A DNA stretch of 64,000 nucleotides from Pseudomonas sp. ADAK18 (lineage in GTDB: Bacteria; Pseudomonadota; Gammaproteobacteria; Pseudomonadales; Pseudomonadaceae), in assembly GCF_012935695.1 (NCBI RefSeq), contig NZ_CP052859.1, positions 2,149,001 through 2,213,000 of the forward strand. Direction: 5' to 3'. Both the position numbers and the translations under genes were made by a program. Below are positions 8,850 to 16,971 of the stretch, one piece after another. The notes under the pieces are model-generated. The model did no database searches, had not been told where the DNA came from, and worked only from the letters and a program-made list of their open reading frames with translations. Position 1 is the first letter of the stretch. Every line of letters starts with the position of its first letter.

Positions 8850-9725
8850 ATGTCGTGGACCGCAGTTACCCCGCACCGAGCGCGACTGGGCGAGGGCCCG
8901 TTCTGGGACGTGCCGGGTCAGGCGCTGTATTGGGTGGATATCATCGGCCAGCAGGCGTTACGCTTGAAGGGCGGGCTACTGCACATCTGGCAACTGCCTG
9001 AGCCCGTCTCGGCGTTTATCCCGTGTGCGAGCGGTGATGCGCTGGTGACCCTGAGCAGTGGCGTGTATCGGCTCGCCCTCGATTCGGCGCAGGCCGATCC
9101 ACGGCTGACCCTGCTCTGCGTCGCCGACCCCCAATCGGGCAACCGTGCCAATGAAGCGCGCTGCGATGCCCGAGGTCGGCTCTGGCTGGGCACCATGCAA
9201 AACAACATCGGCGCGCACGGTGAAGACCTGCCGGTGGTGCGGCGTTCCGGCGGGTTGTTCAGGGTTGATGCCGACGGGCAGGTCACGCCGTTGCTGCAAG
9301 GCCTGGGGATTCCCAATACGTTGCTGTGGAACGACGCAGCCAGCCAGGTGCATTTCGGCGACAGCCTGGACGGCACGCTGTATCAATTTCCGATTACTGA
9401 AGAGGGCCAGCTCGGACCCGCGCAAGTCTGGTTCGGGCCACACGAGCGCGGAGGCCCGGACGGCTCGGCCATGGACGCCGAAGGCTACCTCTGGAACGCC
9501 CGCTGGGACGGCAGTTGCCTGCTCCGGTTGACGCCGGGCGGCGAAGTCGACCGTGTGATCGAGTTGCCGGTCAGCCGTCCCACCAGTTGCGTCTTCGCAG
9601 GCCAGGACCTCAAGACCTTGTACATCACCAGTGCCGCCAGCCCGCTGAATCACCCGCTGGACGGCGCGGTACTGGCTATCGAGGTTGATGTCCCGGGGAG
9701 AATCTGTCACCGGTTTGCAGGATAA
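8850..9725 (+). CDS. SMP-30/gluconolactonase family L-arabinolactonase
   Basis: A 291-residue six-bladed beta-propeller lactonase. The family signatures are visible: LGEGPFWDVPGQALYWVDI at the N-terminus (metal-ligand Glu), NEARCDARGRLWLGTM (Asn) and GGPDGSAMDAEGYLWNARWDG (Asp). It hydrolyses the sugar lactone made by the dehydrogenase to the open acid, here most likely L-arabino-1,4-lactone to L-arabonate. Start ATG 8850 follows GCAGGAGG. It lies between the aldehyde dehydrogenase and araF genes in one apparent operon. Confidence 0.87.
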   Translation: MSWTAVTPHRARLGEGPFWDVPGQALYWVDIIGQQALRLKGGLLHIWQLPEPVSAFIPCASGDALVTLSSGVYRLALDSAQADPRLTLLCVADPQSGNRANEARCDARGRLWLGTMQNNIGAHGEDLPVVRRSGGLFRVDADGQVTPLLQGLGIPNTLLWNDAASQVHFGDSLDGTLYQFPITEEGQLGPAQVWFGPHERGGPDGSAMDAEGYLWNARWDGSCLLRLTPGGEVDRVIELPVSRPTSCVFAGQDLKTLYITSAASPLNHPLDGAVLAIEVDVPGRICHRFAG

Positions 9726-9781
9726 CCAACAGGCTTCACCGCTGTTTAACGCACTCAAAAACAACAACAAGGAGTCACCCT

Positions 9782-10786
9782 ATGAATCGTCGTCGTGGTA
9801 TCCGTTCCCTGTGCTGCGCCGCTGTGGCGGTGTCCGCCGTCAGCCTGAGCAGCCTGTTGCTGGCTGCAGAACCTGTGAAGATCGGCTTTCTGGTCAAGCA
9901 GGCGGAAGAGCCCTGGTTCCAGACCGAATGGGCTTTCGCCGAAAAGGCCGGCAAGGACAAGGGCTTTGAAGTGATCAAGATCGCCGTGCCCGATGGCGAG
10001 AAAACCCTCTCGGCCATCGACAGCCTGGCCGCCAACGGCGCCAAGGGCTTTGTGATTTGCCCGCCGGACGTGTCCCTCGGCCCGGCCATCATGGCCAAGG
10101 CCAAAGCCAATGGCTTGAAAGTGATCGCCGTGGATGACCGTTTTGTCGATGCCAAGGGCAACTTCATGGAGGACGTGCCTTACCTGGGCATGGCCGCCTT
10201 TGAGGTCGGTGAAAAGCAGGGCAGCGCCATGGCCACTGAAGCGAAAAAGCGCGGCTGGGACTGGAAAGACACCTATGCGGTGATCAACACCTACAACGAA
10301 CTCGACACCGGTAAAAAGCGCACCGACGGTTCGGTCAAGTCGCTGAAAGCGGCGGGTATTCCAGACGACCACATTCTGTTCGCTGCTCTCAAGACCCTCG
10401 ACGTACCCGGCAGCATGGACGCCACCAACTCGGCGCTGGTGAAACTGCCCAGTGGCGCAAAAAACCTGATCATCGGCGGCATGAATGACAACACCGTGCT
10501 CGGTGGCGTACGCGCGACCGAAAGCGCCGGCTTTGCCGCCGCCAATGTCATCGGTATCGGCATCAACGGCACCGACGCCATCGGCGAGTTGAAGAAAGCC
10601 AACAGCGGCTTCTTCGGCTCCATGCTGCCCAGCCCTCACATCGAGGGCTACAACACGGCGAGCATGATGTTCGAGTGGATCACCACCGGCAAAGAACCGC
10701 CGAAATACACGGCGATGGACGAAGTGACGCTGATCACCCGCGAGAACTTCAAGCAGGAGCTGGAAAAGATCGGTCTGTGGAACTGA
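9782..10786 (+). CDS. araF: L-arabinose-binding periplasmic protein AraF
   Basis: A 334-residue sugar-binding protein with a signal peptide ending near LLLAAEP. The mature part is strikingly AraF-like: GFLVKQAEEPWFQTEWAFA, IKIAVPDGEKTLSAIDSLAA, GMNDNTVLGGVRATES, IGIGINGTDAIGEL and ITRENFKQELEKIGL all correspond to segments of E. coli AraF. This fixes the cluster's substrate as L-arabinose rather than xylose, although AraF-type proteins also bind D-galactose and D-fucose. It is followed by araG and araH. Confidence 0.95.
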   Translation: MNRRRGIRSLCCAAVAVSAVSLSSLLLAAEPVKIGFLVKQAEEPWFQTEWAFAEKAGKDKGFEVIKIAVPDGEKTLSAIDSLAANGAKGFVICPPDVSLGPAIMAKAKANGLKVIAVDDRFVDAKGNFMEDVPYLGMAAFEVGEKQGSAMATEAKKRGWDWKDTYAVINTYNELDTGKKRTDGSVKSLKAAGIPDDHILFAALKTLDVPGSMDATNSALVKLPSGAKNLIIGGMNDNTVLGGVRATESAGFAAANVIGIGINGTDAIGELKKANSGFFGSMLPSPHIEGYNTASMMFEWITTGKEPPKYTAMDEVTLITRENFKQELEKIGLWN

Positions 10787-10850
10787 AGACCGCTGACGTT
10801 CCCCGGCGGCCCTGCTGAGAGGGCTGCCTGACCTGTGTGATGAGGTAGTT

Positions 10851-12392
10851 ATGCACGCGCAACTGAAACAACCCGACAGCGCGGGCGCGAGCCTGCGCTT
10901 CAACGGCATCGGCAAAACGTTTCCCGGGGTCAAGGCGCTGGATGGCATCAGTTTTACCGCCCACCCCGGGCAGGTCCACGCCTTGATGGGCGAGAACGGC
11001 GCTGGCAAATCCACATTGCTGAAAATCCTCGGTGGCGCGTATGTGCCGAGCAGCGGCAACGTGCAGATCGGTGCGCAAACCATGGCCTTCAAGTGCGCGG
11101 CTGACAGCATTGCCAGCGGTGTCGCGGTGATTCACCAGGAGTTGCACCTGGTGCCGGAAATGAGCGTGGCCGAAAACCTGTTCCTCGGGCATCTACCGGC
11201 CAGCTTTGGCTTGATCAATCGCAGCGCGTTGCGCCAGCAGGCACTGGCTTGCCTCAAGGGCCTGGCGGACGAAATCGACCCTCAGGAGAAAGTCGGCGGG
11301 CTGTCCCTGGGCCAGCGCCAGTTGGTGGAAATCGCCAAGGCGTTGTCCCGTGGCGCTCATGTGATTGCATTCGACGAACCCACCAGCAGCCTGTCGGCGC
11401 GGGAGATCGACCGCTTGATGGCGATCATCGGTCGCTTGCGGGACGAGGGCAAAGTGGTGCTGTACGTGTCCCATCGCATGGAAGAGGTGTTCCGCATCTG
11501 CAACGCGGTGACGGTGTTCAAGGACGGGCGCTACGTGCGCACGTTCGAGGACATGAGCGCGCTGACCCACGATCAACTGGTGACCTGCATGGTCGGTCGC
11601 GACATTCAGGACATCTACGATTACCGCCCCCGCGTGCGAGGTGCGGTGGCGCTCAAGGTCAATGGCCTGCTCGGCCCCGGCTTGCGTGAACCGGTGAGTT
11701 TCGAGGCGCACCAAGGCGAGATTCTCGGCCTGTTCGGGCTGGTGGGCGCCGGGCGTACTGAGCTGCTGCGACTATTGGGCGGCCTTGCGCGCACCACGGC
11801 CGGCAGCCTCGACTTGTGCGGTGAAGCACTGCGCCTGCGCTCGCCCCGTGATGCCATCGACGCCGGTATCTTGCTGTGCCCCGAAGATCGCAAGAAGGAG
11901 GGCATCGTGCCGCTGTCCAGCGTCGCCGAGAACATCAATATCAGCGCGCGCAGTGCGCATTCGCGCTTTGGCTGGTTGTTGCGCGGCCGCTGGGAGACGG
12001 ACAACGCCGCCCGGCAGATCAAGGCGCTGAAGGTCAAGACGCCCACGGCGACGCAGAAGATCATGTACCTGTCCGGCGGCAATCAACAGAAGGCCATTCT
12101 GGGCCGTTGGCTGTCGATGCCGATGAAAGTCCTGCTGCTCGACGAGCCCACCCGTGGCATCGATATCGGCGCGAAGGCTGAGATTTACCAGATCATCCAT
12201 GACCTGGCGGCCCGCGGGATTGCGGTGATTGTGGTGTCCAGCGACCTGATGGAAGTGATGGGGGTTTCCGACCGCATCCTGGTGCTGTGTGAAGGTGCGA
12301 TGTGCGGCGAGATGCAGCGCGAGCACGCCAATGAATCCAACCTGCTGCAAATGGCCCTGCCGCGCCTGCGCGCCGACAGCCAGGGGAACTAA
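10851..12392 (+). CDS. araG: L-arabinose ABC transporter ATP-binding protein AraG
   Basis: A 513-residue protein with tandem ATPase domains, typical of sugar importers. The first half has Walker A GENGAGKSTLLKIL, a degenerate signature (LSLGQRQLVEIAKAL) and Walker B HVIAFDEPTS. In the second half the Walker A-like loop is GLVGAGRTELLRLL, and the signature LSGGNQQKAILGRWL is intact with Walker B VLLLDEPTRG. This asymmetry is normal for the RbsA/AraG family. It powers L-arabinose uptake with AraF and AraH. A 64-base gap separates it from araF. Confidence 0.95.
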   Translation: MHAQLKQPDSAGASLRFNGIGKTFPGVKALDGISFTAHPGQVHALMGENGAGKSTLLKILGGAYVPSSGNVQIGAQTMAFKCAADSIASGVAVIHQELHLVPEMSVAENLFLGHLPASFGLINRSALRQQALACLKGLADEIDPQEKVGGLSLGQRQLVEIAKALSRGAHVIAFDEPTSSLSAREIDRLMAIIGRLRDEGKVVLYVSHRMEEVFRICNAVTVFKDGRYVRTFEDMSALTHDQLVTCMVGRDIQDIYDYRPRVRGAVALKVNGLLGPGLREPVSFEAHQGEILGLFGLVGAGRTELLRLLGGLARTTAGSLDLCGEALRLRSPRDAIDAGILLCPEDRKKEGIVPLSSVAENINISARSAHSRFGWLLRGRWETDNAARQIKALKVKTPTATQKIMYLSGGNQQKAILGRWLSMPMKVLLLDEPTRGIDIGAKAEIYQIIHDLAARGIAVIVVSSDLMEVMGVSDRILVLCEGAMCGEMQREHANESNLLQMALPRLRADSQGN

Positions 12393-12402
12393 CGAGGTGA
12401 CT

Positions 12403-13371
12403 ATGACAAGCCAAAACACTGCTTTGCCCACGGCGCGCAAGCCCCTGGACCTGCGCAGCCTGCTCGACAACTGGGCGATGCTATTGGCTGCGGTGGGGAT
12501 CTTCGTGCTCTGCACCTTGCTGATCGACAATTTCCTGTCGCCACTCAACATGCGCGGCCTGGGGTTGGCGATCTCCACCACCGGGATTGCCGCGTGCACC
12601 ATGTTGTATTGCCTGGCGTCGGGGCATTTCGACCTGTCAGTGGGCTCGGTGATTGCCTGCGCCGGGGTGGTGGCCGCGATCGTGATGCGTGACACCGACA
12701 GCGTCCTGCTCGGTATCGGTGCCGCGCTGCTGATGGGCCTGGTGGTGGGGTTGATCAATGGAATTGTGATTGCCAAGCTGCGGGTCAACGCGCTCATCAC
12801 GACGCTGGCGACCATGCAGATCGTGCGGGGCCTGGCCTATATCTTTGCCAATGGCAAGGCGGTGGGCGTGTCCCAGGATTCGTTCTTTGTCTTTGGCAAC
12901 GGCCAGTTGTTTGGCGTGCCGGTGCCGATTCTGATCACCCTCGTGTGCTTCCTGTTTTTCGGCTGGCTGCTCAATTACACCACCTACGGGCGCAACACCA
13001 TGGCCATCGGCGGCAACCCGGAAGCGGCGTTGCTGGCGGGGGTGAACGTTGACCGCACCAAGATCATCATTTTCGCCGTACACGGGGTGATCGGCGCCTT
13101 GGCCGGCGTCATTCTCGCCTCGCGCATGACCTCGGGCCAGCCGATGATTGGCCAGGGGTTTGAGTTGACGGTGATTTCTGCCTGCGTACTGGGCGGGGTG
13201 TCGTTGAGCGGCGGGATTGGCATGATTCGCCACGTGATTGCCGGGGTGTTGATTCTGGCGATCATCGAGAATGCGATGAACCTGAAGAACATCGATACCT
13301 TCTACCAGTATGTGATCCGGGGCTCGATCCTGCTGCTGGCGGTGGTGATCGACCGTATGAAACAACGCTGA
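12403..13371 (+). CDS. araH: L-arabinose ABC transporter permease AraH
   Basis: A 322-residue membrane permease of the ribose/arabinose type with 8-10 hydrophobic segments. The family motif GGNPEAALLAGVNVDRTKI is near residue 205. The chosen start ATG 12403 follows TAACGAGGTGACT, only 10 bases after the araG stop. Longer in-frame upstream starts would overlap araG and give a non-hydrophobic, unlikely N-terminus. It ends the arabinose operon; the next gene is convergent. Confidence 0.94.
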   Translation: MTSQNTALPTARKPLDLRSLLDNWAMLLAAVGIFVLCTLLIDNFLSPLNMRGLGLAISTTGIAACTMLYCLASGHFDLSVGSVIACAGVVAAIVMRDTDSVLLGIGAALLMGLVVGLINGIVIAKLRVNALITTLATMQIVRGLAYIFANGKAVGVSQDSFFVFGNGQLFGVPVPILITLVCFLFFGWLLNYTTYGRNTMAIGGNPEAALLAGVNVDRTKIIIFAVHGVIGALAGVILASRMTSGQPMIGQGFELTVISACVLGGVSLSGGIGMIRHVIAGVLILAIIENAMNLKNIDTFYQYVIRGSILLLAVVIDRMKQR

Positions 13372-13408
13372 TCATCCGCCGCAACCTCGGGTTGCGGCGG
13401 AAGCCTGT

Positions 13409-14557
13409 TCAGTCTGCGGAGAATTTCAGCACGGTGTTTTGGGTATAGGTCTGGCCAGGGTCGAGACGGGTTGACGGGAAGTTCGGCTGGTTGGGCGCGT
13501 CGGGGTAATGCTGGGTTTCCAGGGTAAACGCACTCCAGTGGGCGTAAGGCTTGCCCCCCTTGCCCTTGACCGACCCGTCGAGGAAGTTACTGGTATAGAA
13601 CTGCACACCGGGCTCACTGGTATAGAGCTGCAAGCGGCGACCGGACTGCGGGTCGCGAACCTCGGCGGCCAGTTTGCCGACATCACCCTGGGTGTCCAGC
13701 ACCCAATTGAAGTCAAAGCCACCTTGTTTAGGTTCGGCGAATTTCAGCTGGGGATGATCGTCCTTGATGTGTTGGCCGATGGCGGTGGGTTTGAGAAAGT
13801 CCATCGGCGTGCCGGCAACCGGCGCCAGTTCGCCGGTGGGAATCAAGGTGCTGTTGACTGGGGTGTAATGGCTGGCGTTCAGGGTGGCCAGTTGCTTGAG
13901 CACGTCACCCTGACCGGCGCCGGCGAGGTTGAAGTAACTGTGGTTGGTGAGGTTCAGCACCGTGGGTTTGTCGGTGGTGGCCTTGTAGTCGATGTGCAGC
14001 TCGTTGTTGTCGTTGAGGCTATAGGTGACATCGACTTTAAGGTTGCCGGGAAAGCCCATCTCGCCGTCCTTCGACAGGTAGCTCAAGGTCACGCCTACCG
14101 CGTCCTTTTGCTTGACCGGCTGGGCTGTCCACGCGTGCTTGTCGAAGCCTTGCGCGCCGCCATGCAACGAGTTCGGTCCGTCGTTGAGGGGCACTTGAAA
14201 GTGTTTGCCGTCCAGCTCGAACGCGCCCTTAGCCAGGCGATTGCCAAAACGGCCGATGGTCGCGCCAAAGAACGCGGTGCCGGCCTGATAGCCCTGGACG
14301 TCATCGAAGCCCAGCACCACGTCGGCGAACTGGCCGTGTTTGTCCGGTACTTTCAACGACTGCAACACAGCGCCGTAGGTGATGACCGTGGCTTGCACGC
14401 CATGGCTGTTACGCAACACGTACTGCTCGACGGCTGTACCGTCGTTGGTTTTGCCGAAGGGTTTGTGTTCGCTGGACAGGCCAGCCGCCTGAACGCCGAG
14501 GCTGGCCATCGCCAGGGAGAGGCCCAGGCCGGTAAGCAGGAATCGGGATTGCCGCAT
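13409..14557 (-). CDS. galM: Secreted aldose 1-epimerase (mutarotase)
   Basis: A 382-residue galactose-mutarotase-family protein. The start at 14557 gives a clear signal peptide (MRQSRFLLTGLGLSLAMASL, cleavage near VQAAG), so it should act in the periplasm. Family segments are visible: FGATIGRFGNRLAKGAF, GGAQGFDKHAW, LNLTNHSYFNLAG (substrate His) and GVQFYTSNFLDG. It interconverts alpha and beta anomers of L-arabinose or galactose before uptake or periplasmic oxidation. It faces araH tail to tail and shares the control region at 14558-14696 with the dehydrogenase gene. Confidence 0.9.
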   Translation of the reverse strand: MRQSRFLLTGLGLSLAMASLGVQAAGLSSEHKPFGKTNDGTAVEQYVLRNSHGVQATVITYGAVLQSLKVPDKHGQFADVVLGFDDVQGYQAGTAFFGATIGRFGNRLAKGAFELDGKHFQVPLNDGPNSLHGGAQGFDKHAWTAQPVKQKDAVGVTLSYLSKDGEMGFPGNLKVDVTYSLNDNNELHIDYKATTDKPTVLNLTNHSYFNLAGAGQGDVLKQLATLNASHYTPVNSTLIPTGELAPVAGTPMDFLKPTAIGQHIKDDHPQLKFAEPKQGGFDFNWVLDTQGDVGKLAAEVRDPQSGRRLQLYTSEPGVQFYTSNFLDGSVKGKGGKPYAHWSAFTLETQHYPDAPNQPNFPSTRLDPGQTYTQNTVLKFSAD

Positions 14558-14585
14558 GACTGAGTTACCTTTTATTGTTGTTAGG

Positions 14586-14604
14586 TAAATAGTTCTACTA
14601 TTTA
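14586..14604. promoter_or_regulatory. Putative operator of the arabinose regulator (site 2)
   Basis: TAAATAGTTCTACTATTTA is a perfect palindrome of two 8-base arms around TCT. It lies in the divergent promoter region between the epimerase gene (start 14557) and the dehydrogenase gene (start 14697). It matches the palindrome at 4528-4546 in both half-sites except one base, with the same spacing. A looser relative (AAGACTA core) occurs at 14668-14674, just before the dehydrogenase. Two copies placed in the two divergent control regions of one pathway argue for a common repressor. Confidence 0.72.
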
Positions 14605-14696
14605 TTGTGTTTTGATCAAGTGCAGTGCTGATGTATAGACAAGATCGCGAATTTTGCAATATAAAATAAGACTAAATGAAGCGGAGTGACCGTCAC

Positions 14697-15479
14697 ATGA
14701 ACACTGAAAAACGACCTGTCGCCCGGGCGACGTACCCGGACCTGCGCGATAAAACCGTGTTGATTTCCGGCGGCGCTTCAGGGATTGGCGAATCCATGGT
14801 GCGTGCCTTTGCACGACAAGGTGCCAAGGTGGCCTTCGTGGACCGGGCGCAAGGGCAGGGCGACCGATTGGCGGCGATATTGTCCGCCGAGGGCCATACC
14901 GTCGAATTCGCCCATTGCGATATCACCGACGAGATCGCCTACAAGGCTGCGATAGGCTGCCTTGCGCAGACCCTGGGGCCGATCGACGTGCTGGTGAACA
15001 ATGCCGCCAATGACGTTCGGCACACCCTGGATGAAATCGATTCAGACATGTTCGACCAACTGATTTCAGTCAACCTGAAGCACGCTTTTTTTGCTGCCAG
15101 GGCTGTGGTGCCGATGATGAAGGCAGCGGGGGGAGGGTCGATCATTAACCTGGGCTCCGTTGGCTGGATGATGGCCTCCAGCGGTTACCCGGTATACGCC
15201 GCCAGCAAAGCAGCGGCCCACGGCATGACCCGCGCGCTGGCACGGGAGCTGGGGCCCAGCCGAATCAGGGTCAATACGCTGGTGCCGGGCTGGGTGATGA
15301 CCGAAAAACAACTGGCGATGTGGGTGGATGATGCTGCCCGGGAACTGATCAGCCGCAGCCAGTGCTTGCCGGGCAGTGTGGAGCCTGAACATATCGCCAA
15401 CATGGCGTTGTTTCTGGCGTCTGATGTGTCGGCGATGTGTTCGGCACAGAATTTTATTGTGGATGGGGGATGGGTGTAG
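14697..15479 (+). CDS. SDR-family sugar 1-dehydrogenase (probable L-arabinose/galactose dehydrogenase)
   Basis: A 260-residue short-chain dehydrogenase with the Rossmann motif SGGASGIGES, the NNAAND strand end, catalytic Ser in NLGSVGWMM and the YAASK active-site pair. The C-terminus (FIVDGGWV) is typical. Start ATG 14697 follows GGAG. A longer frame from ATG 14676 has no ribosome-binding site. It provides the otherwise missing first step, oxidation of the pyranose or furanose to the lactone. The operator at 14586 ties it to the pathway. Exact sugar preference is inferred. Confidence 0.82.
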   Translation: MNTEKRPVARATYPDLRDKTVLISGGASGIGESMVRAFARQGAKVAFVDRAQGQGDRLAAILSAEGHTVEFAHCDITDEIAYKAAIGCLAQTLGPIDVLVNNAANDVRHTLDEIDSDMFDQLISVNLKHAFFAARAVVPMMKAAGGGSIINLGSVGWMMASSGYPVYAASKAAAHGMTRALARELGPSRIRVNTLVPGWVMTEKQLAMWVDDAARELISRSQCLPGSVEPEHIANMALFLASDVSAMCSAQNFIVDGGWV

Positions 15480-15810
15480 GTATCGCTGAAGCACAACCTT
15501 ATGATTTGATACCTAGCTAGCCGCTTACGCACCGCGCATACCGCGTGGCTTCAGAGCCTATGAAAAGTAAAAGCAAGGAGGGGTTACTCGGAGGCCCTAC
15601 AGCGCACCGTGGAAGAAAAGAGTAATGCTGGACGGACTGTATTGCCGACGCCTCAGCTTGTCTGAGGGATGCTCTCAACCGGACAATTTAAATCCGGTTA
15701 AAACATTCAATCTTAGCCACTGTTCCATAGACCCCTTGGGCCGACTTCAATCACACTGCCAAAGCGCCTTGGTCCAGAAATGGTTCAGCGACTATAAAAT
15801 CGCAGGCAAT

Positions 15811-15847
15811 AAAAAACCCAAGGACACATTGTTCCTTGGGTTTTTTT
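15811..15847. terminator. Rho-independent terminator, bidirectional
   Basis: An 8-bp stem (cccaagga/tccttggg) has an A6 run on the left and a T7 run on the right, so it can stop transcription from either side. It lies between the dehydrogenase gene and the island scar. Between 15480 and 15810 I see no convincing gene. Confidence 0.8.
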
Positions 15848-15855
15848 GGTATTTG

Positions 15856-15900
15856 TGGTGCCAGAGATGAAATCGAACCGCCGACGCGGGGATTTTCAGT
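15856..15900 (-). pseudogene. Degenerate 3' half of tRNA-Phe (attachment-site remnant)
   Basis: Read on the minus strand this 45-base stretch starts at the anticodon loop (CTGAAAATC, anticodon GAA), continues through a T arm with GGCGGTTCGATT and ends in GGCACCA. It corresponds to the 3' half of a bacterial tRNA-Phe. The T-stem and acceptor strand have decayed, and no D arm or 5' acceptor strand is present. Integrases often recombine at tRNA 3' halves, so this looks like a left-over att site. It directly abuts the integrase fragment. Confidence 0.72.
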
Positions 15901-16068
15901 TAGGCCTTCCTTGCCATTGGGTTTGACATACCGCATCCGCCAGCCTTTGCGTCCGTTGGTCTGGACAAGCAGATAAAGGCCATCACCATCGAACAGCTTG
16001 TAGGCGCGATTTCGTGGCTTGGCTCTGCGATAAGCAGCATCAGAGAGTGGAGTCGTTGTGCGCGACAT
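15901..16068 (-). pseudogene. Truncated P4-type integrase (N-terminal fragment)
   Basis: From ATG 16068 the frame encodes 56 residues matching the N-terminal DNA-binding domain of P4-family tyrosine integrases (DUF4102). Examples are LSDAAYRRAKPRNRAYKLFD, then GDGLYLLVQTNGRKGWRMRY and NGKEGL. Homology stops abruptly at 15901, where the frame runs into the tRNA-Phe remnant. The catalytic domain is absent. The gene starts 162 bases downstream of the 3' end of tRNA-Leu and in the same direction, the usual place of an island integrase. The island itself is gone. Confidence 0.85.
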
Positions 16069-16164
16069 AAGGGTATACCTTTTATCGAACTGAACTTTAC
16101 CCCAAATACTACCCTTAAAAACGCTGGAATCAGCTGGAAACTGACGGACTGCCATAAACGAAAA

Positions 16165-16184
16165 AACCCGCCAAGAGGCGGGTT
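16165..16184 (-). terminator. Terminator downstream of tRNA-Leu
   Basis: An 8-bp stem aacccgcc/ggcgggtt with loop AAGA is followed on the minus strand by a U-rich run (TTTTTTCG). It lies 45 bases past the tRNA-Leu 3' end and fits as the transcript terminator. Confidence 0.75.
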
Positions 16185-16229
16185 TTAAAGGGTTCTACGG
16201 ACTTTACTGGCCGTCAGTAGAACAAAAGT

Positions 16230-16316
16230 TGGTGCCCGAAGCCGGAATCGAACCGGCACGCCCTTACGAGCGGGGGATTTTAAGTCCCATGCGTCTACCA
16301 GTTTCGCCATTCGGGC
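16230..16316 (-). tRNA. tRNA-Leu (anticodon TAA)
   Basis: An 87-base tRNA with a long variable arm (class II). The acceptor stem is GCCCGAA/TTCGGGC, the D-arm sequence is TGGCGAAACTGGTAGACGC, and the anticodon loop ACTTAAAATC gives anticodon TAA. The T arm contains GGTTCGATTCC. The discriminator A and an encoded CCA are at the 3' end (16230-16233). It was used as an integration target by the element whose integrase fragment lies downstream. Confidence 0.96.
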
Positions 16317-16644
16317 GGTAGCGCGGTGAAGCGTCTCAGGGGCCTTGATGGTTCAAAACAGCCTTGAGCGTTGCAGCAGGCTAGGGAATATATAGATCCA
16401 GCCTCATTGGCGCAAGTTCGAACACGGTCTTCGGCCGATAAATATGTAGATAAAAAAGCCAGACAGATCAGTGATCTACATCGATTGCGTGATCCCGCCT
16501 GCGAGACGTGGCCTCAGTGGAAATGGCGACGATATCCGTTTTGAAAAGACACTTGGGGCGACATTCGGTAGGCCACAACCCGGCACCCAGGTGTATGGTG
16601 GACCAGACAACTCTTGGATTATCTCTGGATAGAGAGAGGTGATT
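16317..16644. other. Intergenic region, no gene recognised
   Basis: This 328-base stretch upstream of tRNA-Leu and the next small gene carries no frame with coding character on either strand. It presumably contains the tRNA promoter on the minus strand and the promoter of the gene at 16645. I saw no repeat or palindrome that stands out. Confidence 0.5.
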
Positions 16645-16836
16645 ATGAGCGCTCCCATGCTGAAAAAGATGCATCTCAATGGCTATGAAATCGTGCAGGT
16701 CAACAGTGGCCCTTGGCGGGTATGCACCCGGGATGACCGGTTAGCGTCCTTTGGTTCCCGTGAGCAGGCCTTGGCGTATGCCGCAGCGTTGCCGGGGTAC
16801 AAGCCTCGTACGTCCCCCGTCTCAAACGACGATTGA
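16645..16836 (+). CDS. Small DUF2188-like protein of unknown function
   Basis: A 63-residue protein with a good ribosome-binding site (AGAGAGAGG) before ATG 16645. The middle has the pattern W-R-V-C then F-G-S-R-E-Q-A-L-A-Y-A-A, resembling short DUF2188-like proteins, in which an aromatic hairpin is followed by a residue-indexing helix. A similar pattern is seen in the gene at 51716-51901. A terminator follows directly. Function unknown. Confidence 0.65.
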   Translation: MSAPMLKKMHLNGYEIVQVNSGPWRVCTRDDRLASFGSREQALAYAAALPGYKPRTSPVSNDD

Positions 16837-16854
16837 GTGAGCTTGAATGCCATC

Positions 16855-16883
16855 AAAAGCCTCGGCAGGTCCGGGGCTTTTTT
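16855..16883 (+). terminator. Rho-independent terminator
   Basis: Stem AAGCCTCGG/CCGGGGCTT with a 5-base loop and a T6 tail, right after the small gene at 16645-16836. Confidence 0.8.
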
Positions 16884-16971
16884 GTGGCCGATGATTGGCA
16901 GCGAAGCAGTTTTTGATGGATCATCCGCTGACCAATGGCCGCAATGAGGCCGCGTTAGATAGGAATTCCCC

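Noticed and set aside
7218..8876. 552-codon minus-strand frame over the aldehyde dehydrogenase gene
   Set aside because: Antisense shadow of a recognised ALDH; no ribosome-binding site or domain.
15856..15900. Functional tRNA-Phe
   Set aside because: Only the 3' half is present and the T-stem and acceptor strand carry mismatches, so it cannot fold as a whole tRNA.
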